A stretch of DNA of 64,000 nucleotides from Scilla litardierei (taxonomy: Eukaryota > Streptophyta > Magnoliopsida > Asparagales > Asparagaceae): NCBI GenBank assembly GCA_030789695.1, contig CM061142.1:571135281-571199280 (forward strand). The letters are read 5' to 3'. The notes below the pieces were generated by a model, which saw nothing but the letters and a program-made list of their open reading frames with translations, was not told the origin of the DNA and ran no database searches. Below, piece by piece: positions 1 through 11,348 of the stretch. Each line of letters starts with the position of its first letter. The first letter of the stretch is position 1. The position numbers and the translations under genes are program-made.

Positions 1-52
1 AATACTATTCAACCCCCCTTCTAGTGTTTTCCCCATAGACATGGTCCTTACA
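1..52 (+). repeat. S1 5' LTR, 3'-terminal 52 bp
   Basis: It ends in CTTACA directly before the primer-binding site and aligns with 11971-12022 with only a few differences. The rest of this LTR lies upstream of the window. Confidence 0.9.
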
Positions 53-54
53 AT

Positions 55-66
55 TGGTATCAGAGC
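55..66 (+). other. S1 primer-binding site (initiator tRNA-Met type)
   Basis: TGGTATCAGAGC begins 2 nt after the LTR end. This is the standard complement of the plant initiator tRNA-Met 3' end used by copia elements. Confidence 0.95.
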
Positions 67-80
67 ACAAGGTTTTATCT

Positions 81-1201
81 ATGGCATCCAACAACAACAA
101 CGTTTCTCCGCCGCCTACGTACAACAATCACGACCGTGATGGAGCGTCCACACTTTTTGAAGGTCAATCTACGGTGCGCCCTTCGCGTTTCAATGGTACA
201 AATTTTAGCTATTGGAAATGCATGATGGAGACGTTCCTTAGAAGTTAGGAGTGCTTCACTTTGGAGAACCCTCCACAAGGAATACGTCGAGCCCACCGAA
301 GTAGATTTCGACAAATGGACGACTTCCGAGAAGTCCGCCGAAGTCAACAACGCTAAAGCAATGAACGCTCTTCATTGTGCGTTGGACCCGAATGGGTTCA
401 ACAAGATATGCACATGTAAGAGTGCATATCAAATTTGAAACCATCTCATCGTTACCCACGAGGAAACGAATAAGGTAAAAATTTCAAAGTTATATGTTGC
501 CGTGTAAAACTTCGATTTATTTCATATGCAGGACAATGAAAGCATTGCATCGATGTACAGACGTTTTACCGACATCATCAATGAATTTGAAGCCCTTGGC
601 CAAATATATTCTGAACCGGATAAGGTAAGGAAGATCATCATGGGGATGACCTCCAAATGGGAAAGAAGAGCAATCACCATCGAGGAGGTCAATGACTTGA
701 AGAACTACACCGTGGTGAATCTCATCGGGACTCTTATGTCTTACGAAGTAAGACGGGACAACCGATTGAAGACTCGAGCCATGATGAATCCTTCGGAGGC
801 CAAGAAGAAAGCTTTGGCATTCAATGCCAATTCATCATCCTCCAAAAGTGATGAATCCGAGAACGAGATGGATTTGGGTGAAATGGCCGAAATGGCGAAG
901 AAGTTACAACGCTTCTTCCACAATGGTAAATTTCCCTCCAACAAACGTTTTGAGTCTACTAATGCTACTTCCTCTCTTTGCTATAAATGTAATAAGCCAG
1001 GGCACATCAAGAGGGATTGCCTAATGCTAAAGAACAAAGAGAAGTGGAAGGCGCCAAAGTACCACAAGTCCGATAAGAACAAGAGAGACAAGAAGAAAGG
1101 ACTCGTAGGTACCTTCGATGACTCAAGTGATGACTCATCAAGCGATTCCGATGATGAGAAGGGTGAGAGCGCCCACATGTGTTTCATGGCACTAGAAGAC
1201 C
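81..1201 (+). pseudogene. gag: S1 gag, N-terminal part (broken)
   Basis: Gag forms the particle and packages element RNA. The ATG at 81 opens a reading frame with an RFNGTNFSYWK motif typical of the copia Gag N-terminus (about residue 40), but a TAG at 246-248 stops it. The frame is recovered at 526-1201, where a FTDIINEF-type capsid region is followed by a CCHC zinc knuckle (CYKCNKPGHIKRDC, near 980-1021), a Lys-rich stretch and an acidic Ser/Asp tail. The part between 249 and 525 has further stops. At 1201 the frame is cut by a solo LTR and resumes at 4152 in register, so the insertion caused the break. Nonfunctional. Confidence 0.88.
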
Positions 1202-4146
1202 TGTAATGCCCAGTTCCACAGGATACCCAATAAGTACGAATCTGTATCAGGTATTCCTGAAGAGGCGGGTGCTACGAAGAAAAAAATACGAAATTTCAAC
1301 AGAAGCAGGTCCACTGCGCACTGCTGGGATAGTACCTGCAATGTTCCCAAGCACAACCAAACAACCATTGACATAACACAGAAAGTAACACAGAGGAAAG
1401 CTGCACAACAACTAAACTCAAAGAAAGGTCTGATTTATATACATCATCCATCTGTACATACATCCATCATGAACAACTCGCCACTACCCAAACAAAACCC
1501 CAAAAGTACAACACTCTCTCCTCTCATCTCTCCACCCCAACCTAACTCATCCACATAACTCCACTGCTCCATCTGTTCCATCTGCTCCCACACCAAGAAT
1601 CATACCTGAAAAGTCAACGGTGGGGCACGTCAAAGCGTGACCCAGTAGGAATACCATACCCCAACTAGCCCTTACATGAAGTGTGGAAAGATGCACGTGA
1701 GTAGGCATAGTGTATGACATGGCATAAACATCAAGCATCATAATGAAACATAAGGCAAGTTATAAGAGCTACAAAGGTGAAGTGAGCTACAAGTAAAGAA
1801 CGTACAAGTAAGCAATAATTGATAATGCTGCAAAAGTAATGAAAGTTATTTGAAGTGTTTTGGACCCTAAGCAGTGGGTAGACCATCTTGGGACTGGATC
1901 TCACCCCCAGTTGGGGTGGAACAGGCAAAACTCCCCGAGAAAAGCTCTTACTAAAGGAGCCCTGTTTTCCCCTTATTTCCCCTTCACATTTTCTCCATTT
2001 TTCCACATTTCTGCCACTCCCCGCCACTCGGGCAAGAACAGGAGGGCCACCAACCACCAGTCCAGCCCCTCATGTTTTCACCACAACTTAGTATCCCCCA
2101 ATCCCCGTGTCACCCTCATTTAAGAGGACTTATTCATTTATCAGTATTTCAATTAAAAGTATCATGTAACAAAAGGAATCACATAACAATCACCATTTTC
2201 ACCTCCTCTCATTCCAACACATATAAACTTTCCAACCACAACATTTCCCACATAGTTCTCATTTCCAACACATAAGTTCCCAACACATGTAATTATACAA
2301 CTTCACCATTGATTGCAATATGAAATTAATTAAGCATGAGCCAACAAAACATATGCCAACATCCCTTAATCCAACAGGAAATTAGTTAAACAAAAAGCAA
2401 GATGACATCCTCTTCTAGGAACATGAAAATGATAGCATGAAACCAAAGCATGAAACTAATAGCAACATGAGACTAATAGCAACATGAAAATGATAATAAA
2501 CATTTCATCTCAACATAAGACTATAACCATTTCACCCAAAACAGTCCAGCTTGCTGGAAATTGCACAACAGTCAGATTGAACGGCAGTTTACTCCATATT
2601 CTTGTATAGAACATAACAATGAAATATAAATGAAAGTTGTAGATATAGATGTCCTGAGTTCACATATCAATTTCCATGAAGTTTCAATGAGTATTCTATT
2701 TTCTACAGAATTTATACTAAAGTGTACTTGTGCTGGAATTGAAAACAGAAACTACACTAGCTTAATGACCAGATTACTACTAATTTTAGGCAGAATTAGC
2801 AGAAATGGAAAACTACAAAATTGCAGATCTTGAAGTTAAATTTCCAACGAGACCAAGAACACACAATTTCATCAAGTATTGAGGGATTGCTTGCTGTTTT
2901 AGTAAAATGTGTTCTGACTGGGTAAAAACAGGCATGTTGGCAAGATAGAATTTTTAGTCCTAATTACAGTCCAAATTAGTAAACGTTCACAACATAAAAG
3001 TTATAGATAATAGTCCAATCTTTAAGCCATAAAAATTTCAGAGCAAACTCAATTCTAGATTGGAAGGACTAAGCAGAACAATCAGCAAGTAAATCTGTCC
3101 AGATTTGCTCACCGAACACAACCGCCCAACTTAGGATTGCTCACCGCACAAAACCACCCAAATATCAGATTTGCTCACCGTGCACAACCATACAAACTCA
3201 GGATTGCTCACCGCGCACAATCATACAAACTCAAGATTTAACTTAAGAAAAGATAAAACCACAAGAACAACAACGACAACAACAACAACAACAACCATGA
3301 AACTAAGCATGCAACTCTAATACTAGTTGGAGATGGAATCCTACCTTAGGGGTGATGAGAGATAATGGGGTAGCCCAAATCCCTATGGCTCCTCCTTCTT
3401 CAAATCCTTCTCCTTCTCCTTCTCTTCTCCTCCACAAGCTCCCAGAACGAGCAACGGCACCCAAATGACGACAGGGATGCTACGGGTGTGTGCAGAGTGA
3501 GGGTGGCGTGGCCCTACGGGTGCTCAGCCTCCCTAAAGTCTAAGAGGGAGCGATGGGAAGGGATGAATTCGGCCTAATCTTGGGGAGATATAGATATATT
3601 TTTAGAAGAGTTTAGAAACTTGGGAGAAAAGAGTAGAAGAGCCAAGAATTACGTAGAAGTGTCAAGAATCTATATTTACAAGTTTACCATCTTCCACAAA
3701 TATCTCCTCCACTCTCAGAATTTCTCAACGCACAAAACCATACAAAATCTAGAATTGCTCAATGCACAAAACCATACAAAATCCAGAATTGCCACCCAAC
3801 CATAATTACAAGTATGCCATTACTTCTCACACTCTCCTATTATGCACACACACTCCATCAATTTCAAGAATGCCACTAACCTTAACCCCTTTCACACTAG
3901 CCTCTCTACACCAATCCTACACACCCATTCACACACATACACATGTCATCACATAACCTCCTTCATGCATCATATACCCATGCATCCTCACTATTCCTGC
4001 ATGTATACTACATGCATGATCAACCACATAAATCACACACAAATATGTACTAACTTGTATACAAGCATATACACGATACATAGTACACAAATATATATTC
4101 ACATAAAAGCATAGACCCTTCGTATATGGCACTCTGGGCCATTACA
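1202..4146 (-). mobile_element. Solo LTR (about 2.9 kb) of a gypsy-type element inserted in S1 gag
   Basis: The segment begins TGTAATGCCC and ends GGCCATTACA, an LTR-like inverted terminus, and is flanked by the 5-bp duplication AGACC (1197-1201 and 4147-4151). It has no gag, pol or internal second LTR. Minus strand is inferred as sense: near 3590 a TATA-like run is followed by a purine-rich leader and a consensus splice donor (CTAAG/GTAGG at about 3342). A donor at that place is also seen in the T1, T2 and T4 LTRs. It holds no protein gene of note; 2070-4080 is AT-rich and carries many CA-rich short repeats, including several copies of a GATTGCTCACCGC-type unit at 3105-3230. Confidence 0.85.
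1547..1613 (-). CDS. Short ORF at LTR 3' end (21 aa), possible counterpart of the T1-T4 leader microORF
   Basis: On the minus strand a TTTTCAG/GT splice-acceptor-like site is followed at once by ATG and a 21-codon ORF (MILGVGADGTDG…ELCG), then TGA. Position, roughly 350 bp before the LTR 3' end, resembles that of the acidic microORFs in the T1-T4 LTRs. The peptide is not clearly homologous to them and is only weakly acidic, so the link rests on position alone. Confidence 0.3.
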
Positions 4147-4151
4147 AGACC

Positions 4152-4861
4152 CACTCTCGGATGAGAGTGATTCTGACACGGATGACAACGAGGTAACAAT
4201 GGATGAACTTCGTATTGCTAATAAAGAACTATTTGCTAAATACCAATCTTTAATGCTTAGATACAATAGCTTAAAGAAATCAAATGTTAGCAAGTCATCC
4301 ATTCCATGCATTATCAACAATGACACCATTGTTGATACTTTAACTCTTGAGAAAGCGAACTTAGCTTCTCAAAATGTCACATTGAGAGATGAGGTGAATG
4401 CCCTCAAATCTCAACTAGATCAAACACATCCTAAGGATAATAGTGATCTAGTTACACGACACACACAATTGGGTTTAGAGAATGATTCTCTTAAAACTCA
4501 AGTGAACGAGCTCAAAGCACGGGTGTCCACCTTGGATACCAACATTTCTTCTTTAAATGAGAAATATGAGCTCATGTCCTCCCGTATTGTGAGATTCAAT
4601 TAGGGAAAAGGACAATTGGATGATTTGCTTGCAAACCAATTTCCGGCCACACATCATGTTAGCCTTGGATTTGTAAAAGCAAATGCATCCAATGCTCGCA
4701 CCTCCTATAGTTGTGTCACTATAGATTTTGTGAGGCCTTCCTCCGGTGCATCCACAAGCGGTGTCAAAGACACTATAGGTAGCAATCCTACCAAGAATGT
4801 CACCACTTCATCTTCTCTTCCTTTTGGCAAGAAACCCACTAAGGGTGGAAACCAAAAGTAA
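4152..4861 (+). pseudogene. gag: S1 gag, C-terminal part: coiled coil
   Basis: This is the continuation of the S1 gag frame after the solo LTR. It begins with an acidic DESDSDTDDNE run and then a heptad-patterned stretch rich in Leu, Asn and Lys (4199-4590; for example NLASQNVTLRDEVNALKSQL), which looks like a coiled coil. Sirevirus Gags are known for such a C-terminal coiled coil. An in-frame TAG at 4601-4603 and a TAA at 4859-4861 interrupt it. The downstream His-rich and protease parts stay in the same frame. Confidence 0.8.
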
Positions 4862-6045
4862 GGCCATGCTTATATGTACACTCACACTCATCCACGTAGG
4901 AAACATCCTACTTCACAAGTGGATAATCATGACACATTCTATGCTCCGCACCCATGGACACGTACACAACCACACATGATAAATACTCATGTACGTGCTC
5001 ATATACACCCGTTTGCTCATACGCATAATTCTTTCATGTATGCTCATCCTCCACATGTCATGCATGATCCATATGCTTCATATAAAATGCATGTTTCCAA
5101 GCATACATATCATCCTAGAATGTACAATGCATATCCTCCACCTCATCTCTATGCTAGAAATCATGTTCTTAAGAAGCATGCACCACATAGAAATCCAACA
5201 CATATGCATGCAACTCGGAATAGGACTCCCAAGATGTACACTATTTGGGGTCCTAAGAACACTAGTCTAAATGATATGAATGCTTATGTTGATTCCTATT
5301 TTCATGATGTGATTAGAAATAGTAACTATGTTGGGAAGCGGAAGTCCACTTGGACTTGGCTTCCAAAGGGCTAATCCCCTTGGACCCAACAAACATTGGG
5401 TACCATAAGCTTATGGTATATTATATAGGTATCTAAGAGAAAGAAGAAGAGCAATAAATGTCTTATTAGCTCTAAAGGGAAAGGATGGATTCTTGATAGC
5501 GTTTGCTCCAAACATATGACGGGAGATCCCTCATTGCTCTCCGAAGTGATTAGCATCAAGGATGGTGCAACGGTCACTTTTGGAGGTAATCAAAAGGGAA
5601 CCATCATTGGAGTATGTATCGTTGGTAATCCTTCCAAACCATTAATTACTAATGTTTATCTTGTTAGTGGTTTGTGTCATAATCTCATTTCCATTAGTCA
5701 ACTTTGTGACAAAGGTTACAAGGTTAACTTTGGAGAAGGATTGTGTACTATTGTTGATTGTGATTCAAATGTTTTATTTTCCGGTATTAGGTGTAAAAAT
5801 ATTTATTATTTGAGCTTTCCTAAAGCCGTAGAACATTGCTTAGTTGCTAACACAAGTGAACAACTATTATGGTATCGCCGTTTTGGTCATGTTCACTTCA
5901 AGCACTTATATAAGTTAGCTAAGCATGATCTAGTCAAAGGTTTTCTTAAGATTGCTTTTAATAAGAAAAACTTTTGTGATTCATGTCAAAGAGGTAAACT
6001 AAGTAAATCTTCATTTAAGCTTAAAAAGGGATTACTTCTAAGAGG
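4862..6045 (+). pseudogene. pol: S1 pol, part 1: His-rich linker, protease, integrase zinc domain (broken)
   Basis: In frame with the end of gag. 4874-5371 codes an unusually His-rich linker. Stops lie at 5372-5374 and near 5432. The aspartic protease motif is at 5495-5503 but reads DSV instead of DSG, followed by the usual CSKHMTGD. The integrase zinc domain follows (LLWYRRFGHVH near 5865, CDSC near 5975); the first zinc His appears as Tyr (YRR for the usual HRR). The frame shifts between about 6030 and 6048. Loss of the protease Gly and of a zinc ligand would inactivate the proteins even without the stops. Confidence 0.85.
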
Positions 6046-6048
6046 CCC

Positions 6049-8547
6049 CTAGAACTTCTTCATCTAGATTTATTTGGGCCAACTAGAACCGCTTCTTTAG
6101 GTAATGCTCATTATGGACTACTTGTCGTTGACGAATTTTCTAGATTTACTTGGGTTTCATTCTTAACTAATAAGAATGAAGCTCATGAAGAGTTTACCAA
6201 ATTTGCAAAGAAGATTCAGAATCTTTTAGGATCCACCATTATCCCTATTCGTAGTGATCATGGAGGAGAATTTGAGAATGAGTCTTTTACTAAGTTTTGT
6301 GATTACTCCGGGATAACTCATAACTTTTTCTTTCCTCGTGCAACACCACAAAATGGTGTTGTAGAAAGAAAGAATAGGACTCTTATTGAGTGTGCTCGCA
6401 CTATGCTCCATGATAGTCATTTAGGACTACAATTTTGGGCAGAGGCGGTGCACACGGCATGTTATGTGCTCAATAGGATCCTAGTGAGACCCCGAACGAA
6501 CAAAACGTGTTTTGAGTTGTTTTATAATAAAAAGCCTCAAGTAAAATATTTTCGTGTTTTTGGTTCAAAATGTTTTATAAAGAACACTGTTGGTAATTTA
6601 GACAAGTTTGAGCCAAGATCCGATGAAGGAATTTTTGTTGGATATTCCACACGTAGCAAAGCCTACCGGATATACAACAAAACTTCTTCAACGATTGAGG
6701 AATCACTTCACGTATCTTTTTATGAAGATTTTGATTTTCCTCATGTTGATGATGATAATGTAGAAATTCTTTGTGATTCTCTTAATAATGTTAAGATTAA
6801 TGATTCTATTGTTGAGACTAACACTTCTAACGAAGTTGTTCCTAGTGATACAGGTATACCCAAAACTTATCCAACCGTTCGTAACCATCCACATAACCAA
6901 ATTATTGGAGATATTGGTGTGGGTGTTCGAACGAGATTGAGAATTGAAGAATTCTCTCATTGCGCATTTGTCTCTACCATTGAGCCAAAGAACATCCAAG
7001 AAGCTTGTGAGGATAGCTTTTGGATAGTGGCAATGGAAGAAGAACTAATGCAATTCGAGAGAAACGAAGTTTGGGAACTCGTACCTCTTCTAAGTGGTCA
7101 CCAAGTCATTAGGACCAAATGGATCTTCAAGAACAAGACGGATGAAAATGAGGCAATCACACGGAACAAGACGGATGAAAACGAGGTAATCACACAGAAC
7201 AAAGCAAGGTTAGTAGCTCAAGGCTACCGGCAAGAGGAATGTATTGATTTCGAAGAATCTTTTGCCCCCGTAGCTAGATTAGAAGCTATTAGGTTGCTTT
7301 TATCTTTTGCATCGTATAAGAATTTTAAACTATTTCAAATGGATGTCAAAAGTGCATTTTTAAATGGGTTTGTCAATGAAGAAGTTTATGTTTCTCAACC
7401 TCCCGGTTTTATTCATGAAAAATTTCCAAACCATGTTTTCAAACTTAAGAAAGCGTTGTATGGGTTGAGACAAGCTCCTAGAGCTTGGTATGATCGACTT
7501 AAGACCTTTCTTTTGAATTTAGGTTTTAAAATGGGAGAAGTTGATTCTACACTCTTCATTAAAGATTATGAAAATGCCATTCTTTTGATTCAAGTTTATG
7601 TAGACGATATTATTTTCGGTTCTACTAACTTTAATCTTTGTCAAGAATTTTCCAAGTCTATGAAGGATGAGTTTGAGATGAGTCACATGGGAGAGCTCAC
7701 CTACTTCCTTGGATTGCAAATTCGACAAATGGAGAATGTCACATTCATACATCAGACAAAGTACACAGGGGAGCTCATTAAGCGATTCGGGATGGAATCG
7801 TCTTCGAGCAAAAGGACTCCCATGAATACTACTACTCATCTACACAAGGATGAAAGCGGAAAAGATGTAGACGTTCGTCTATATCGAGCTATGATCGGTA
7901 GCTTACTTTACTTAACCACTAGTAGGTCCGATATCATGTTTTTCGTATGCCTTTGTGCTAGATATCAAGCAAGACCTAAGGAATCTCACTTGATTGCGGT
8001 TAAACGAATATTTCGTTATCTCAATCAATCTTTAGATTATGGGGTACTTTACCCTAAGTCTAGCACATATGAGTTAATCTCATATAGTGATGCCGACTTT
8101 GCCGGATGCAAGTCCGACAGGAAAAGTACTAGTGGCACTTGCCATTTCTTAGGAAATTTCTTAGTTTCTTGGTTTTCTAAGAAACAGAATTCGGTGTCAT
8201 TGTCCACGACTGAAGCGGAATATATTACCGCGGGTCTGGCATATGCACAAGTTCTTTGGATGAGACACACTCTTAGTGACTATGGTGTCAATTGTGATAC
8301 TTGCCCTATCATGGTTGATAATCAAAGTGCTATTTGTCTTTCCAAGAATCCGGTACACCACTCCCATACCAAACACATAGATTTGAGACACCATTTCATA
8401 AATGATCATGTAGCTAAGAAGGACATCATCTTAGAGTACATTGAAACCCAAAAACAAATTGCTGATATCTTCACTAAACCTCTTAAAGAAGATTCATTTG
8501 TGAGGTTGCGTGGAGAATTGGGAATTATGGGTGAATCTGAAATCTAG
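6049..8547 (+). pseudogene. pol: S1 pol, part 2: integrase core, reverse transcriptase, RNase H (one open frame)
   Basis: An uninterrupted frame of 832 codons ending at TAG 8545-8547. In order: integrase core ([19 protein letters not shown] near 6250; [13 protein letters not shown] near 6350), copia RT ([12 protein letters not shown] near 7335, [11 protein letters not shown], catalytic YVDD near 7600) and RNase H ([11 protein letters not shown] near 8085; STTEAEY near 8205; [11 protein letters not shown] near 8370). Order integrase before RT marks it as Ty1/copia. A 33-bp in-frame duplication lies in the N-terminal part of RT (7132-7197). It has no start of its own since it depends on the upstream frame, which is broken. 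Confidence 0.9.
7132..7197 (+). repeat. 33-bp in-frame tandem duplication in S1 RT
   Basis: Two adjacent 33-bp units code [11 protein letters not shown] and [12 protein letters not shown] single unit is what the copia RT N-terminal region (WIFKNK…) normally has. The copies differ at a few bases, so the duplication is not from the last moment. Confidence 0.85.
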
Positions 8548-9364
8548 AAGCTCAATCTTTCTTGTTATAACTCCTTTTTGAGCTCATTTCATTCTGTTGC
8601 CTATTTTCATGTGCTTTAGTATATATATGTGATTTAAGAAAGGCAATTGTGACTTAATTGATTTCATGAGTTTTTGAGATTGATTGGAGTGATTAGTGTT
8701 TCAATGGATTTATTGTTTTTACATTGTTTACGATATATTTGTGATTAGAGTATAGGTCCTAGGGTGAGTGTTCTTATTCTCTGGAATTCTATCTCACTGT
8801 GCATTTTTGGACCAGGACAGACGACTGTCTTTCCTTCGACAGTCGACTGCCCTACTCTATCTCCTTAGTCTGAGAATTGATATCTTTAGCACAGCCGACT
8901 GATGACTGATTTACAGTCGACTGTTAGTTTAACAGGCGACTGCAATTTAGTCATCAGGCGACTGTTCTATATTTCTGAGCTTTATCGATTATCACTTCAT
9001 ACAGTCGATTGACTTTTGTTCATCAGTCGACTGTCTTCTGTTGTGATGGTTCAAGTGATTTGATCCGAGCCGTCGATTCTTTGATCCAACGAATCAGATT
9101 CATTCCCCAAATTTTATATTCGAGAAAGCGCGATCACTTCCCCACGTCGACTCTCTCTCTCTCTCTTCCGATTCGACCGCTCGTCTTCCCGCTCGATTTC
9201 TTCTCCAAAACCGTCGATCTTCTTCCCTTCGTTGCAGTCGATCTCGTGCTGTCGTTGCCCTTGTTTCGTCGCTCGACTAGGTTTGATCTCATCCTTCTAT
9301 CTCGTTAATTTTTCCGGTTAGGGTTAGTTCACATTTGTGTATTGCCTTAGCTTCGTGTACGGCC
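8548..9364 (+). repeat. S1 spacer after pol, with CAGTCGACTG palindrome cluster (8819-9035)
   Basis: No coding signal between the pol stop and the next ORF. Three perfect CAGTCGACTG palindromes lie at 8840-8849, 8924-8933 and 9024-9033, with several one-base variants between (GGCGACTG, CAGTCGATTG). Part of the cluster, around a TTAGTTTAAC core at 8933-8943, recurs in the LTR near 11126. A CT-rich, UTR-like stretch at 9140-9240 precedes the ORF at 9365. Confidence 0.75.
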
Positions 9365-9955
9365 ATGGCTCTTTTCGATCATCTCTTTCCTAAAGTCTCC
9401 CTCGACTTCCTTGATGAGGTTCCTTCACCGAAGCCTGATCCGACTCCCTCCTCGCCTCCGTCTTCTGGAGAACCTCTTCATGTCACTTTCGGTGACCCCA
9501 TCCCCTCTTAGCATGCTGATGAACACTCTTCTCAGCCTGCTGAGCATCCTTCTAGGTCCACGAAGTTTCTTCTTCGTCAGTTGGATGCTTGTGTCTCTGC
9601 TCTTGAAATTCTTTCCGTATCTCTGGATGAGAAGCTCTCGCTTTTGCTTAAGCTTTAGCTAATCTCTTTTAAGCATCATGGTTTTCCCATACCTCCCGAG
9701 CTTCAGGCTATGTTTGCTACCTCTGAGGACACTTCTCCTGCTTGTGTTTCTCCTCCTCCAGGCTTCACGCCTAAACCCGATGGGGTTCAGACCTCCGGTG
9801 CCCAGACTTCACTTCATGTTCATGCTGAATCATCTGCTGTTCATGCTTCGTCTTCTAAGAGGAAGACTCCAGCTTTTTCTACACGTTGCTCTGCTAGGCT
9901 TTTGTTCCGATCTTCTGGTCGCCCGTCGGACCCCTCCGTCATCCATATTGACTGA
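9365..9955 (+). pseudogene. S1 extra ORF downstream of pol (env-like position), two stops
   Basis: An ATG in a strong context (GGCCATGGC) opens a 196-residue frame holding two in-frame TAG codons, near 9509 and 9657. The product starts MALFDHLFPKVSLDFLDEV, is Pro/Ser-rich, has a Leu-rich middle (LLRQLDACVSALEILSVSL) that could form a short helix, and a basic SSKRK patch near its end. I see no signal peptide or membrane segment. Sireviruses often carry an additional ORF here, sometimes called env-like; this protein resembles none that I recognise. It starts 818 bp after the pol stop, after a CT-rich stretch that could be a leader for a subgenomic or internal transcript. Confidence 0.5.
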
Positions 9956-10903
9956 GGCTGCTGCTGCTGTTCCTTTTTATTCACTCACCCAAAGACCTAG
10001 TTTCTATTTTGGGTGGTCTGTTTTTGTTTGGGTTGAGTGATTCATATGATTGTATTTTGTTTATGTATGATGGATGATGTTGTCAGTTACTCTATATATG
10101 TATGGTGATGTACTTCGATGTCGTCATGATGATGTATTTTTTTATCTTGATCATGATGTATCTTTTTTTCTTTGTGATGGCCATGTAGATGCCCGTCCGT
10201 TGATGTACTCATTTTCTATATATCTATATATGATGTTGTTGTTTATCTTGTGTCACACTATGCTATAATGTTTATCTTATCTGTGTGATGTATGATATGT
10301 TGTCTCCATGTATGCTATACTCTCTTTGATGTGCTTTTGAGACAATATATGAATTTAGTATTCGATTTTTCATGCTATCTCTTGTATGATGCATTAATGA
10401 AATCTCTTTTGAAACTATTTTTGTGTATATATCTAATGCTGGTATTGGACTTAAATTCCATTACTCACATGTGTATTCGATGTGATTTTATGAGTTTTTG
10501 ATTCGATATATCATTATACTCCTTGATTGTTGTTAGTTCGTATTTAGCACTATTATTGTTGTTGTTATTTGCTCCCACCTTTTTTGGATAATGCCATAGG
10601 GGGAGAGAAATAAACATACAAGATTCATAATGGATGTGCTAAGTATATTCTAACACTTGAATCTAAGATTTACGTTGCCTTAGATTCAGGGGAGTAAGAT
10701 TACAATGAATAGGGATTTTAATTCCTAGATTTCTTGAATTAAATTCATTCTTATCTCACTCATTTGCTTCAATTGTTATGTAGATGCTCTAATATTTGTT
10801 GACTAACTTGATTGGCATCTATGTAGGGGGAGTAAGTTTTCATTGCGCACAATTATTTATCTTTCTGTTTATGTTTGTTTGTCATCATCACAAAGGGGGA
10901 GAA
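9956..10903 (+). other. S1 3' noncoding region with four polypurine tracts
   Basis: AT-rich, no coding signal. Purine tracts at 10598-10610, 10688-10694 and 10825-10832 precede the one that abuts the LTR (AAAGGGGGAGAA, 10892-10903). The last primes plus-strand DNA synthesis. Several polypurine tracts in a row before the 3' LTR is a known Sirevirus feature. Confidence 0.8.
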
Positions 10904-11096
10904 TGTTGAGTATTGGACTTCTCCCTACTTGGTGTTAATGATGATCAAACATAAATACTTGTGACTAATCTCCTATTTTGCAGTTAATCCATTGCCTAAG
11001 CTAATTATGAAGATCTTCTAGCAATGGATGACTCACAAACTTCATTAAAGGCAAATGACATGAATTGGATGATCGTAAATGTTGATTGAAGCTCCG

Positions 11097-11252
11097 GCGC
11101 CTGTCGAAGAAATTACAGTCGCCTGTTAGTTTAACAGACGACTGCCTTTGCTTCATTAGTCGACTGTCCACGTGGTAAGTTACCGTTATGAATTCTTACC
11201 TACCCTTGCTGACTGTGCATCAGTCGACTGAGGTGTCTTCATCAGTCGACTG
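11097..11252 (+). repeat. Palindrome cluster in S1 LTR promoter
   Basis: CAGTCGACTG occurs at 11221-11230 and 11243-11252, AGTCGACTG at 11158-11166, and variants CAGTCGCCTG and AGACGACTG at 11117-11145. The cluster ends about 90 bp before the TATA box. This is where cis-acting promoter elements would be expected. Confidence 0.75.
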
Positions 11253-11339
11253 GTTCGGGTGCAGTTTCTATTCGTTGAGATTTTTCTCACGGATTCCAAT
11301 TGGGTTTTTGCCTAAACTGTTTTGTGGATTTGAGAAAGC

Positions 11340-11348
11340 TATAAATAG
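11340..11348 (+). promoter_or_regulatory. TATA box of S1 LTR
   Basis: TATAAATAG, 436 bp into the 1,119-bp LTR. It matches the plant TATA consensus and defines the U3/R side of the LTR. Confidence 0.8.

Noticed and set aside
55..66. tRNA-like sequence.
   Set aside because: It is a primer-binding site complementary to a tRNA end. No cloverleaf could be drawn here or at 50066 or 32721.
9009..9308. A 99-aa ORF before the extra S1 ORF.
   Set aside because: It runs through the palindromes and the CT-rich stretch, has no motif and looks like an untranslated leader.
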